From Apostichopus japonicus (taxonomy: Eukaryota; Echinodermata; Holothuroidea; Aspidochirotida; Stichopodidae), in the NCBI RefSeq assembly GCF_037975245.1, contig NC_092579.1, forward strand, positions 26,957,666 to 27,021,665: 64,000 nt of DNA, read 5' to 3'. The notes under the pieces are model-generated. The model was not told the DNA's origin and did no database searches. It saw nothing but the letters and a program-made list of their open reading frames with translations. The position numbers and the translations under genes were made by a program. Positions 1 to 12,958 of the stretch are shown here, piece after piece (position 1 is the stretch's first letter; every line of letters starts with the position of its first letter).

Positions 1-521
1 TTAACCAATTTTTTTTTTTTTTCATTTTTTTTTTACAGAAAATAGGTTATTTGTTGAATTAGAAAGGAAATTTCACAAACTGATTTAGCAAGAAATGGTC
101 ACAAATTAATTTTAGGAATTATACTGCATTTCGACTGAGTTAGAAAGTTAATTTCAGATATGGCCTTTATCCTCCAATAACTATTTTTCCTGTCAACATC
201 TTCATGTGATTCTTTGAAAGTCCAGAATGGAATAAGTTGGTTACCATTTATCTTTCTTATTGGTATACACAAAGAGGGTGGAATGAAGGGAAATATTGAG
301 ATGCGTGAAGTATTATTAAACAATAACCATTTGTTGAAATAAACTATTTGGTATGTGGTATTTTAATCAAAGGAAATGGAAAATTAAGTTTTAATAGACG
401 TCCCAGTTTAATGTGTTGCATCATTGTCATAAAGGAAATTAAATTAAATAAATTTGGAATCAAATACATATATATAAATATTCGTTTACAAAGTTAATCA
501 TCTTTTGTTTTAACCTATTGA

Positions 522-1309
522 CAGTGTCATAGTCAAGCTCCCCCCCCCCCCCCAGTACCTTGAGATTCAGAGTAACAACTACAACAGGCTGAGTACTTGT
601 TTTTCAAGTACCAGTGTCAGAACAATGCGTTTTACTAGTACTCTTTCATCTGAGTACATATGAGTTATGAAACAGACAAGAACATTATGCTTATTACTGC
701 TCCTCGGTCATCAATGTTAGTGAAAGATGATCAATTTGTTGCATGCGACGACGTTGCTTGGATCTTTTCACCGTTTGCCTTATACTCAGAATGTCTGGAT
801 ATTATCTGATATTGGAATGACAAAGTCACAATAGGAAGCAATGGCGTGACATGTACAGAATAGCAATGCTGCAATCGTGCTACGTTTAGTTCCGTACCTT
901 AGCAAGTTGATGTACGCAACTCTACATTCTTCATTTCTGCACAGCCTATACGTAAGTGGTACAACACTAAGCTACATGTATGATACTTTTAGGAGATGTA
1001 TCAGTAAGGTACTATCCATATAGAGCAATAAAGTAGAAGGCTAAAGGAAACAAGTTATGCAGCTTCCTGTAGTAAGTTGTTTTATATAACTAGTTTTCTA
1101 TGTAACTCGTCCTGAGTACCAAGTACTGGTAATCTGGTACTCAGTTATTGGTACCCAATTACTGGTACCAATTACTGAGTACCAATTACTTTGAATAGAG
1201 AACGAGTACTTGAGCATCAGAGTCCGAGTACTGAACGAGGAGTACTTTAGAGTCCCAGTACTTTTCATCGAGTGCGAGATCGGAATACTTTTCGAGTACT
1301 ACAACACTG
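522..1309. mobile_element. Non-autonomous hAT-like element with GTACT-rich interior
   Basis: The left end reads CAGTGTCATAGTC and the right end reads CGAGTACTACAACACTG, so CAGTGT/ACACTG form short TIRs. CTATTGA occurs immediately outside both ends (515-521 and 1310-1316), a seven-base copy of what is normally an 8-bp hAT target duplication. The interior is filled with GTACT/AGTACC repeats, and a C14 homopolymer lies near the left end. There is no transposase ORF. The superfamily call rests on the TIR style and TSD length only. Confidence 0.68.
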
Positions 1310-3417
1310 CTATTGAATGTTATCTCATCTCATCTGCATAGTTCAATTTGTCAAGTAGCACCACAGCCACAAGTTGTATTTTAAACTTTGTGTTTGATAT
1401 TTAGGGTCACTAGTGCCCTCCCAAATTTATCCAAAAGTTTGACTTTGTCCTGGTGGTTCTTATCCTCCATATTTAACCCAGACATGAGGTGTGTGGATTC
1501 CAACCAATGTTAAACATTTCACTGAGTGGAATCCATGAAAGGTGGCCATTAATGGTTTCTCAAATTTACTTTACATAGGTGACCATTATTTGACTTTCTA
1601 GCATATTCGACAGCAATACTAATAACCTGTATAAGGGCATATACATTTATGAAGTGAAACAGTTTTAAGTGGGATCTGTCACCTGATCAGTAATTAGCAT
1701 CTTTGTTGTATATATTTTTTGGGGTGTTTTCAAGCAATTACCCCATAATGATATTTGACCTCATACACCCAGAACAGCCAACCAACTCTGGGTTATTATG
1801 TCTAAAATGCTTGGTAAGCATGCATAGATAAAGATGAATTCACTCTGTTTAGGACTCTGTTCAAGGACACTCTTTACGACCTGTACCTTGCTTCGATGTG
1901 TTGTTTCAAAGTGCTTACACTGACAGGTTTGAGCAGTATGAAGCACTTTGCAACATGATATGAGAGTACAGTGTACAATTGTAAATAGCATTTACAAAAC
2001 TGTCCCAAACAGGCTGGATGAACTTTCTACAATTGTGAACACACAGACATGTAGAAGGACAGATAGACACAAGTTGATTGTATGTAGAGGTTTGTCAGCT
2101 TTTCAGGTACAGTCTGAAAAACTATTACTGCAAAAATATGATGCAAAATAAATACAGAACAATTTTATTTCTTTCAGGTTTATATTTTATTATTTTATAA
2201 CAGTAGATAAAAAAAATTAATTTCCAGTAATCCAGAGGGTATCTTGTTTGAATTGTATTCTAGCCAATACTTTCTTTGTTCTCACAATTTTTTTTTAAGA
2301 CAGTTGCCTGAAGCCTGACTTTTCCATAGAATATACCTCCTTCTCAAACTAAATCTTTGCATCCAGACCTCTACATTAAAGATAAATTTATGTGTCATTC
2401 TTTTCATAAATGTTTTCAATGTCACATCTTGAAAGCAAATAAAAACAGTTTAAAGTTCTTCCTCAATACCTACTTAAGGATTTGTTAAAAAAAAAAATCA
2501 TTCATATTTCTCCTACACATATTTGTTGCATGCGCTCAAGTGGGAAGAAAAAAATCCGGATTGCACAAATGTTTTACTTATACCTCAAGTTGGTTCTGCA
2601 ACTGTGCAGAAGAAGTGAATTTCATCAGCAATTTTTACAGTTAAAGAATAAGCAGTTTTGATGCTGGGATGGAAAAGTGATTCATTGCTCTCCTTCAGGA
2701 TGCCATGTTGACTCCTGACATATCCAGGGGCACGACACTTTCCTATAGCTTCCATTTCTAACTTTCCTAATCTTTTTAAGTTTTAATCTGCAGTTCTTGA
2801 ATATGCGTTACTATTCTATAGAAACATGCTATTATTATTATTATTAATATTTATGTCAGCTGATTTTCATGATCCCATCTTGATCCATCCTTCACTTTTA
2901 GTCTCAATCTTGGATCAAACCAATCAATGTCTAGACCTTCGATCAAACCAAATCTATTTCTCCCCAGGTGGTATTTAAGTTATTGATCTACGGTCTATCT
3001 CATTCTTGACGAATCTTGATTAATTAATCTCTGTTTTTCATCTTAACCTGATTGCCTTTGACCTAAGATCAACTTAGATTAGTGACTTTGTTTACCTATG
3101 ATGATTCCATAACAGACAAATCTTACTTTATATTATCAATCTTGTTGCTACCCTATCCTAAATGTCTTGCACCCATCTGAAGATTTGATCCCATCAGAGA
3201 AATTTCTTGATCTTTGATCCATCCAAGTCTAGAAAATTGCTGATGTTATTGATCCTCATTTTATTCATGCTATTCTGGATATTCTTGATCCAAGATCCTT
3301 GAAAATGAAGCTGTTGTTTTAAAAGATGTTTTCAACGGCCCTTTCGTGCAATGTTTCAATGAATGGAGCCAGTCCACAGGCCTCAGTATTCCTTTAAACT
3401 TCGGATTGTGCTCGTGT
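1310..3417. other. Non-coding 3' flank of CCZ1
   Basis: No convincing ORF is present. Positions 3260-3265 hold the reverse complement of AATAAA, about 155 bp past the CCZ1 stop, a plausible polyadenylation signal. A short ATT microsatellite lies near 2831-2846. Between 2870 and 3300 there is a loose reiteration of GATC-containing words (GATCCAT, TTGATC) without a fixed period. I recognise nothing else. Confidence 0.4.
3260..3265 (-). promoter_or_regulatory. Candidate CCZ1 poly(A) signal
   Basis: TTTATT on the plus strand is AATAAA on the transcript strand, the first canonical signal after the CCZ1 stop codon at 3418. No transcript evidence is available. Confidence 0.4.
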
Positions 3418-6400
3418 TCAATCCAGAAAGAAAATATTTGTAAAATGAGAGGCACACATCTTCTTCATCTCCTCTTTAAGAAAAAAATATGAGAAAAGAA
3501 AAACAAGGAAGTTAATACCGGAGTTATAACGTTGAAATTACTGCAATCAGATTTTAACGGAACTTTTCATGATGACACCATTGTTTAACCTAAGATATCG
3601 GTAACGAGCATGTTACCTCTGCCCTACTGACAACTCGGGCTTAAAGTCTGCAGGGAATGTACCTAGACATGTCACCTGTGCCCTTATGTATAGGACTGGT
3701 TAGGTTAGCCATTTTCCCTTTTTAGTGCTTCTTTGACTTGCACGAATGAAACAACGTTCTGTTTCAAGGTAATTGTAAAAAAGATGAATGTACATTGGGA
3801 AATATAGATGTTGATAGCATGGTTTTTTTGGTAGGTAATTGGTGTTATATAGTAGAGTAACACTCACCATTCACTTCTATGAGGTTCCAGTTCTTCTGGT
3901 TGATTGCCACGTAAAACTCTCGCTGGTCTGACTTCTTCCCTACCACCCACCAATCTGTTAAGCTCCTCATAAATGCTTCACCATCTTCTTCTGATCTACG
4001 AGATCAAAAAAAAAGAGAAAAAAACTGATGTATCGGATACTTTCTACTAAGCACATTATAAATGTATCAGCTACTCAAAATTTAGCACATCACATCCATG
4101 ACAGACTTGATACATAGCACATCACATCCATGATAGACTTCATAAATAGCACATCATAAAGACACAATGTATCAGATACTCAATATTTAACACATCACAT
4201 CGATGATAGACTTGATACATAGCACACCATAAAGAAACAATGTATCAGATACTCAATATTTTAGCACATCACATCCATGATAGACTTGATACATAGCACA
4301 CCATAAAGAAACAATGTATTAGATACTCAATATTTAGCACATCAATGATCGACTTGATACATAGCACATCACATCCATGATAGACTTGATACATAGAACA
4401 TCACATCCATGATAGACTTGATACATAGCACATGATAAAGAAACTATGTATCAGATACTCAATATTTAGCAAATCTATGTAGCAAATCACACAATGGAAG
4501 AATCCATCAGGGACTCGATAAAAACACATGGAAAAACACATCTGCCTTAACTCAGTGGTTATACTGAACCTTTCTAACTAATTCAGCCGATGGTACTATG
4601 GGGCAGACTTGTGACAAGTTGAATACTTGTGTTTGATTCCTTAACTTTCCACTGACTTACTTTGAAAAGTCTGCATTGATATCTGCTATCAGCCTCAGAA
4701 TCTCTGGACTGATGGTCAGCGACGCCGTCTTCTTACTGTGCACCGTTGTCTTCTGTGCCAAATTCATGTGATTGAAATAGACAAATTTGTAATCCTGACT
4801 TCCGCTGAAACCAAAACATGACCGCAAATGTGACATCACTTGAAGAAGATTCGTATCAGAGATAGAAAAGATATTAAAACTTTATCAGAATCAAAAAAAT
4901 TAAGAGTGAACAAGAATTTACGGGAGCAAGACAAACACCAGTTGTTGATCTTCTAATGTTTTTTTTTTTACTAGGTTTCATTGGACTATGTTGCAATTTA
5001 ATCTTTAAGTCCAATGGCTCATATGTAGATATTCTGCACATAGTTCCTGATGGGGAGCCACCCCCCCATCCTCCTGTCCATGTCCCCACAAAACAAATAA
5101 AAACACACACAAATGTAAACTGAATCTCTCTTCCAACAACCACTTTACATTTACTGCACACAAGTTTATACAGCAAGCTTGAGTCTATACAAATTTCCAG
5201 CTTATAAGAACATATCGCTATATTTCAGTCAAGTAAGTACGACCTACCCAGACACTTTCCTGTTTGCGTACTGTTCGGCGATGTCGGACGCCAGCCTACT
5301 GAGTTGAGGACCTAAGAACTGGTCTATCTTACGAAACCAATCCCTGGAAGGTAATGCACTACCTATGTCAGCAGAAAGGTAAATGGAAATGTGTTACATT
5401 AAGAACACAGAATGTGGTCAAGCCTCTCATTATGGTGTGACGGTTTGGGGCATAAGTATTATTTAAGTAATAATATTATAAAAACTTGGGTTCATCTGTT
5501 CAACCTATAAGATGGTAAGAAATGAATGCTACGGAAATCAAGTGTTACAAAGCCATCTGAGGTGCTCCTCAACCTTTCCACCTGTGCTAAATATTACGCA
5601 TTAATGTGTTCTCATTCATGCGAGTAGAACGAGCACTTCCAACTTAAAACATCTAAGTGTGTAAAGAGGTTTCATTAAATATGACAGATTTGTAGAAAAC
5701 TTACCATCCACCATAAGGCAAACTGTTGCACTTAGTGCCTACGGAAAGAAAAAAAGAACAATACCCTGATATTGAACAAACAGCAAAATCAGAAAAATAT
5801 TTCAACCTTGGAAAAGTACAGGGACACAAGTTCTCCTGAAAGAACTCTTGTCATTAGAAAATAAGCAATAAACAAATTGCGAGACATCTGAATTAGGAAG
5901 TAATGATTACCTCCTGAAATAGCTATTAATTAATTATTTAATTAAATATTTAATTTAAAAACAAACACATTTCATCTTAGGTGTACGAGCCATTAGGGAA
6001 TGGCATCTGTCCTAAGACTGGAAAGCTCAGCAGCTTGAGTAAAGGGATTTACATTCCTATGAAAGGTTACTGGTTTGAATCTCATTCTAGAAAAAATCAC
6101 TTCAATGTGTCTTAAAAAATTGACTGAATTTGAATTATTTTATTACATCTTTGAGGGCATGCTTTCACTTTAAGAATTTTAAATTCTTACCCTATGAACA
6201 ACATCATTTAGGTTGTGTTTTCACTATAAGAATTTTAAATTCTTACCCTATGAACAACATCATTTAGGTTGTGTTTTCACTATAAGAATTTTAAATTCTT
6301 ACCCTATGAACAACATCATATTTGGCGTGCTTTCCCTTTAAGAATTGTAAATATTCTTACCCGATAAACGACGAGATGTAACACATCTGTTTTACTTTCA

Positions 6401-9400
6401 GAATGAATGTATATATTAGGTAGCTGGATGGAGGCGTTGACATCACCGAAATTTTTAGGTCCCTTTACAAACCTGGTAATAGATACGAAAAAACAAAACT
6501 ATAGATCAGGAATGAGACATTCCTAAAAATATTTAGTCATAGAAATAGGTTAATTACGACATGTTTTTAGTCTTTACTTGTTTAGATGTATATCTGTGTT
6601 TATTTTAGACTTATATTTAATATAAGTTGAGTGTGTATTAGTATTCAGAAATTGTGTGTGTGTGCGTTTGTTTTGCATTCTGACCGAGGACTTGAACAAA
6701 AGAATTTCAGGTCCTCGGTTGTGATTTCTAAAGAATCACTATGTCCTCAGAAGAATTCTATTGTATGGGGTATTGCTAAGGTTAGGGTACATGGATCTGA
6801 ACAATGGAAAATACAATGGGGTTGTCGGTCTGAATGTAATACAAACGTGTGTGCGTGTGTGGGTGTGTGTGTGTGTACATGTCTAGGCCTGACAAGTGGT
6901 GACATGAGCCAAAAGAAATCAGTGTCACCAGTTGTCAAGGCAATATAGAACAATAGTCAATTGTTGTCCAGACAAAGGGTTGTAGCTAATACAATGTCAA
7001 ACAAATGTGTGTGATTGTGTGTGTTTGCATATGCGACAGAATAATATGCATCCCATCTTCTGTTCCCAGAGTCAAATCAACAGCAGAAAGAAATCCTTTT
7101 CCTGTTCACAATCTGCTGTTATCCAAATGAATAAAACTTAAAGGAGGTGGTATGAAATTTTGAAAGAATTATATCAGCCTTGGTCAATTCACTGTCTGAG
7201 AATGATTTGTTAATCATACTGAAAATACCGCTCCGCTCATGACTCTGTCCGCATATCATTTAAAATTTTAATTATGATTATAGCAAATGAAGATAGTCCT
7301 TACTTGCCAAAGTGAGCACTACCCTGGGGTCCTTTTGCTGCAGACTCCTGAAACGGAAAATAGCGGAAATGATATTTGATGTCATATTTTGCTTTATCGA
7401 TATTATACTACATAAGGTACTTTCCTGAAATCACAATGACATGTCAAAGGTCAATTAAGGTAAGAAAGATTAAGATCGTATGATAAATGTAAATATCGGC
7501 CATTTTTGTTTTCTCTTGACCTCTTGGCTCACATCGCATCACAGGTTACAGATAACACGATCAAATTATTTATTACCACTACAACGACTAAGAAGATAAG
7601 TTAACATCACAAGACTGATGGTATTAATGATATCTCAAACCTGAATGTGACATATTGTGTCAAGTACAAATATTTGATGTCATGACATAGCTTGACACTT
7701 CCCCCCGGTTCTCGGAGTATACCAGAGTGTAGCCGATAAGCAGGTTTTGCTTGAATTCAAAGTACAACAAGCTGACATTAATGTATCCTACAGGACAAGG
7801 CTCATTATATTTATACTTCCCTAATGTGAACTGAAATGAAACAAGCATGTCAAATTTATGTCTGCTTCTCCCATTGTCCATTCCAGCAAATGGACAAATG
7901 AAATATATATGATAACACTTCTCAACCCCCCCTAGTGCTGTGACCGATAAGCGAGTACTCGCTAACCGCTCGCAAATCGCGATAAACGAATACTAAAAAC
8001 ACTCTTGCGATTAATCGCTTTTACAAAAAAGTTTTTTGAGAGTATGTAAACACACACTAAATAAACTTAACATTACGTTTAAGTTTTACATAAACTTTAC
8101 ATTACGTTTTTGGGGGGTCCCCCAAAAGGGGATGAGGGGGTTGGTGAAAATTGCGAAAATTTTAATTTTGGACAGAGAAATTCTGACACTATGACATGAA
8201 AAGAAGCACATAAAATAAATGCCCATTAGTAGAAGAACAACTCTATTTGTACAGAGGAAGAAAACCATCTTTACTGTCAAGATGAATATTAATATCATAT
8301 GGTCCCCCCCCCTCATGCCCCTCTGCTTCTGAAAACATACACCAACTTATTCCCTTCTCTCATCTTCCCTCATCTCTTTCAAAATGTGTGCTCATGTTTT
8401 TTCATAAAAATTCAGTACTTCAAGGAAGAAGAAAAAATTGGCTTTACCTCTGTATCCAATAATGTTGGGAAAAGACTAGTGGTGAGATACTTGTAGAGTG
8501 TTCTCATGTCATCTTGTTCCAGCCCACTCCTGAAATAAAAATGAGAGCTTTTTTTGTCCCTTATACAACACTGGTGGTATGCTGACCCTTTTTAAGGCAC
8601 AACCTAGTCAGTGAAGATAGCCAGGTCTCCTAAAAGAGGGAAAGGCCCAAAGGCACTCTGAGAGAAAAGGTCATGTACTTCAACCAATTCAACCTTTTTT
8701 GCCGTAACACACTCAAGGCGACAGTTACACAAATCTAACCGGGAAATGTCTCCCAAACAGTTTATATTTACTATAGCATGAGCAAGATAAACCACAAGCA
8801 TACTTCATGGAGATAAAGCAACTTTTATTGGTTGTTTTCTGGCAAACCAGCTAACAAAAATATCCATAATAAATTCCTTTCTTTGGCATAACAGCTCACA
8901 AATGTATCCATAATACAGTCCTTTTAATCCATTACCGAAGAGTGATACAAATTTTTGTTTACGAGAAATGATTTTCCCGGAATTCTACCACCCCCCCAAA
9001 ACATTGAATACATGAACTAGGATAGAGTGATACTAAAAATACATGTCTGATAACAGTTGCTAGACAATAGTCTCAGGTACATCATCTTCTAAACAGGACT
9101 GGGCTAGTACAGTCTCTTAATACATGCTTAACGGATGAATTAACTTCAGTATTAAATTAGAGGGTAGGCAAAAATGCAATGATAATGCTTTACCATACAG
9201 CAGCCAATTAATTGACTCTGATACTCCAGTCAAGGTAAAGCACTTACCATACTAACTGATCGTTGTATAGGAAAGCCGTATATTTGATCTGTGTGAAAGA
9301 GGCTTCGATGAGGTTGATGAAACACTGAATGCGTAGGTAGGTATTCTTGTCAAGCGGTAAAAACTGGATCCCATTCTGTATGTCTAAAATATCACTCTGG

Positions 9401-12400
9401 TTAAGCCTTAAAGTTTCCAGATACTTGATAGTAGAGACAAAAAAAAAAAAATTCAAATACATAAAAAAAATTGTCACTGCAAAGACTAGAAACATGATCT
9501 TATAAACAGAGATATTTTATACGATAAAAATGATAATATATTTACTTCTGAAGATAACACTTGTGACAAAAGCTGAATAGTATTTTTTTCCATTTTTTTA
9601 AACAGCATTGTACTATGCGATACTACAATAGAATTATTCCCTAAAGTGCAAGTCATCACAACAACTATGTGTTTGTAATACCACATGTTTGATAGCAATT
9701 TTTAGTGTATACTTTTAGTAAAGCAGAATCAGAAAACTATTCATCACAATAAAGTAAATTCACTCAGGGAGCAGACTACAGGGTGCACACTGCTAAAATG
9801 GTTACTCAAAGGAGCAAAGAGTGGTGATAAGGTGAGAGGTACACTAGTACACTAAGAAAGAAAACAATGACAAACCTGCGAGAAGAAATGGTTCAGTCGA
9901 CTCTTTAACTCTTCAATGCTGAATTTGTTCACGATATCAGCAAAGCTGCCCATGAAGAACTACAGGATATGGAAAACAAAACAAGATATGACATTCACCT
10001 GCAACCTTGTCGTCTTACGATAGGATGAAAAATAATAAATCAATATAACAGGTCCGGAACATCATAGCTAAATAGGGAACCCTCAAATCCTTCAATGAAG
10101 GAAAATGCTTTGTACCATTTCAATGGCTTACCCTTATAAGGGAGCCCTTATAACACATTCACCCTCCAGTATTGTAGCGCCCTCCATACTCCATAGCATC
10201 TACATTTACTCACCTTTAAGTTTATAACATGTCTCCCCCCCTTCCCTTACCCTTCCCCTTCTCATTACCCACCACCAACTGCAGAATGGCATTTCATGGA
10301 CATAATTCCGTCATCTTCGACAAAGATTATTTCCGTAGTCCAATACCCCTCAGACCAGACCAAGATCAGAGTTTACCTTGAACATGGTGTATGCTTGCTT
10401 CAGAACAGCCTGATATACTGTATCCTGCACATCTTCCTCATGGTACTCGGCTATCGTCTTGCCATCTTCCGTCCGATGTGTCACTGGCACTTTAACAATC
10501 TGGAATTGAAAAGGTAAATGTTCAGAAAATTATACCATTCATATTTCTAGATTGATGAATTATTGTTTATTTATCTAGATAACTTTATTTTTTTTTGGGG
10601 GGGGGAGGGGGAAGGTTGGTAATTGAACACCATTGCATCAAATCCTTCTGAAACTGTGATGGATTAAAATAATTTTATTAATTCTTGCTTTAATTAAACC
10701 AAATATCATATTAGAAGCAATTGAAATTGAATTTAAATTTCAAAAAGCTACTTTAGTTTAAGATTTTCATTTATAATCAAGACACACAATTCTCCAGATT
10801 TACATATAGCTTGATTTTGTATGTTATAACTATTAACTAGAAGCGGAGTTTAATAGTATAGTCACTGTGTTTAAGCTAAAAATATGAAAAGGGTTCCAAA
10901 TTCAATAATGAGCACTATCTACAAATATTGAGAAGTCAAAATGTTCTGTCACTTGCTTGGAAAACACTGTGTAACTGTGATTAACATGAAAACATTAAAT
11001 TTATCAAATTTATTTGAACTTAACATTGAAATCTCACTCACAAATTCATAAGTGAGGAATCAGCTATCAAACTGTATCAAGAGCTTCAGCAACGTCATTT
11101 GGCTAAAGTTCTTATAACATTTCTTCAGTCATGTCTTAAGTTTGAATTTGTATTTATCTTTCCACTTAAGGCATCCCAAAATTGCCACTTCTCCCCAAGA
11201 TCACTTTGTTATTAAGAGGTTTCATGACTTGAAATCAAACATAAAATAAAAATACAGACCAAAACAATCCAGAAATCTGGCTCTGGATTTAGGAAGAGTT
11301 GTCTTGTCTTTTGAGTGTGAACTGCCTCGCAACTCTTGCTTGGTGCAAACTCACTGTGTGATAAAATACAAAATACTACATGTAGTTCCATTCAGAAAGG
11401 AAAACTGATTAAGACTCAGAGGATACATATATTACATACTCCCCTAACCCTCCCTCTCCCCCCCTCTCCCCCACCCCAACATCCTTGGACCCTCATATCT
11501 CACTCCTGTGAAATTGTGAAAGGTTTGAGATGACCATTGAGTTATATTCAGGCTTATGGCAGTATACTGAGAGGACAATACTCAATGTATTTTCAAATTA
11601 ATTACATTAACAAGTTTATACTTCCATTTATTGGTATAATATCCTGTATGACTGCCAGGAATTATTCATCTTCCAATGAAATTAGCAAATATATTGATGA
11701 CTATAACAATTCCATCACGAGTCATTCATCCGGCTGGAATATTAACAACACCTCCCATGTATTAGACGTGAATCAAAGGAATATAGGAACTCACTCTGCA
11801 AATTGTACCACTGCTTCAGAGAGACCGACGCTCCTAATTTGAGTATCTAAGTTTGTACTTGATGGATGGAAAAAGAGCACTTTCTTGTGTTCCTGTGTAA
11901 AACAATATCCATTGGTTTCTTGCAATATTAAATTATATAAATATGTGCAACATTCCAATAACAAATACACAACATTCTATTTCATTCATAAAACATATAT
12001 CTTTCGACATGTTTCAAAATGAAGTGTGAAACGGGAAAGTTAGGATGACCAATGATGAAGCTGTAAACTCAGACTGGAATGTAATGGTCGCAAACTTTTA
12101 GCAAGAGTCTGTGGGAGCTAGGGGGTGGGGGGGGGTGGATGTTATGACACTACAATTTAAAACTTGGGTATCCTAAGAAGGGCACTGTCACACCGAAACA
12201 TCTGCGCTGTACTTTTTCTACGTGACTTGTTATGACATTTGAACGTCACTAGTAAATAAATAGTCAATTTCTTGAATCAATTTATCGGACATATCATCAA
12301 TTATTTAGGTATACTTTTTGAAGCTCTGTCAATAAGCAATGCCAATCAATGTTGAGGAACAGACATAGGCGTCCTTCTGAATGTTTCATATTGAAGGAGA

Positions 12401-12958
12401 AGAATGTGGACCAGATCTTGGAACCGAGATATGAATGGGGGGGGGGGGGGAGAGACAGCAGGCCTACAATAAATCATTTGTTTTACGGGTTAGATACATT
12501 AGATTAGGAAATCATTTTGAATATTCAGGTACCTAAGTAAATAATGTTGTTGACATATGAAGTATGTTAAGACAAGTGGTGGCCACACAGACATGTTGCT
12601 TACATGCACATTATGAGGATGTTGCTCAAAGAACAAATATTACGAATGCCTTGCTTTGTAAATCACTGAACTTTATATCAGTTGAAAAAAAACTTTTTTT
12701 ATTGCTGAATTTTCTGCTTTCCTGTTTTATCTTCCAAAGATATATATCTTTATTCAGTTTCAGTTTTTTTCCTGTCAAGCAAATACATTTGAGATTGTTT
12801 GAGACACCCAAATTAAAGAAAATATTACCTATTTGCCAAACTATTTATAAAGCAAAGAATATTCTGTGAATAGTTACCTCTCCTTCTCTTGGTCCATAAG
12901 TTGCGTTGTAAATGTAAAAACTATGAAGCGAAATAGGACTGGTTTGTGCAGACGTCAT
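3418..12958 (-). CDS. CCZ1: CCZ1 vacuolar fusion protein homolog, complete, 14 coding exons
   Basis: CCZ1 pairs with MON1 as the guanine-nucleotide exchange factor that activates Rab7 on late endosomes and autophagosomes (family knowledge). Coding exons, in transcript order: 12958-12878, 11892-11795, 11353-11260, 10499-10377, 9959-9876, 9423-9248, 8529-8448, 7347-7304, 6472-6361, 5738-5705, 5362-5248, 4804-4661, 3995-3868, 3473-3418. They total 1371 nt, giving 456 aa (human about 482), and every phase joins. Diagnostic stretches are the N-terminal YNATYGPREGE, KYTAFLYNDQLVW, SGLEQDDMRTLYKYLTTSLF, WWVVGKKSDQREFYVAINQK and the C-terminal FTNIFFLD before TGA. The family consists of longin-type domains with no catalytic residues to check. 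The start is the first in-frame ATG and matches the family N-terminus. Exon 3 uses a weak GTCTGT donor, and the exon 6 and exon 14 acceptors end AAG rather than CAG. Intron 9 carries decoy copies of the exon-9 donor. Confidence 0.96.
4087..4475. repeat. Composite tandem repeat in CCZ1 intron 12
   Basis: Two modules alternate irregularly: a module of about 32 bp beginning CACATCACATCCATGATAG and one of about 41 bp containing ATGTATCAGATACTCAATAT. Some steps have a single module, others both, giving a mixed period. The array lies wholly inside the intron between exons 12 and 13. Confidence 0.85.
6155..6380. repeat. Four-copy 56-bp tandem repeat spanning the CCZ1 exon 9 splice donor
   Basis: Copies begin near 6155, 6211, 6267 and 6323. 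Each contains AAGAATT...AATTCTTACCC. In the fourth copy this sequence is the real 5' splice site of exon 9 (GT at 6360-6359). The other three copies place an equivalent GTAAGA at 6302, 6246 and 6190 within intron 9. The AAGAATTT/AAATTCTT arms make a short inverted repeat beside each donor. Confidence 0.9.
6676..6836. mobile_element. Short MITE embedded in GT microsatellite, copy 1
   Basis: The 161-bp unit begins CATTCTGACCGAGGAC and ends with GTCGGTCTGAATGT, which is its inverted repeat. GT-rich microsatellite lies on both sides. A second copy is at 29663-29825 in the same orientation. It is located in CCZ1 intron 8. There is no coding capacity, and the superfamily is not identified. Confidence 0.75.

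Noticed and set aside
6070-6100. tRNA B-box-like GGTTTGAATCTC
   Set aside because: No A box at the right distance and no cloverleaf could be drawn.
7930-8040. Possible element end at TAGTGCTGTGACCG with CGATAAGCGAGTACTCGC words
   Set aside because: It looks like a transposon terminus, but no partner TIR or TSD could be found.
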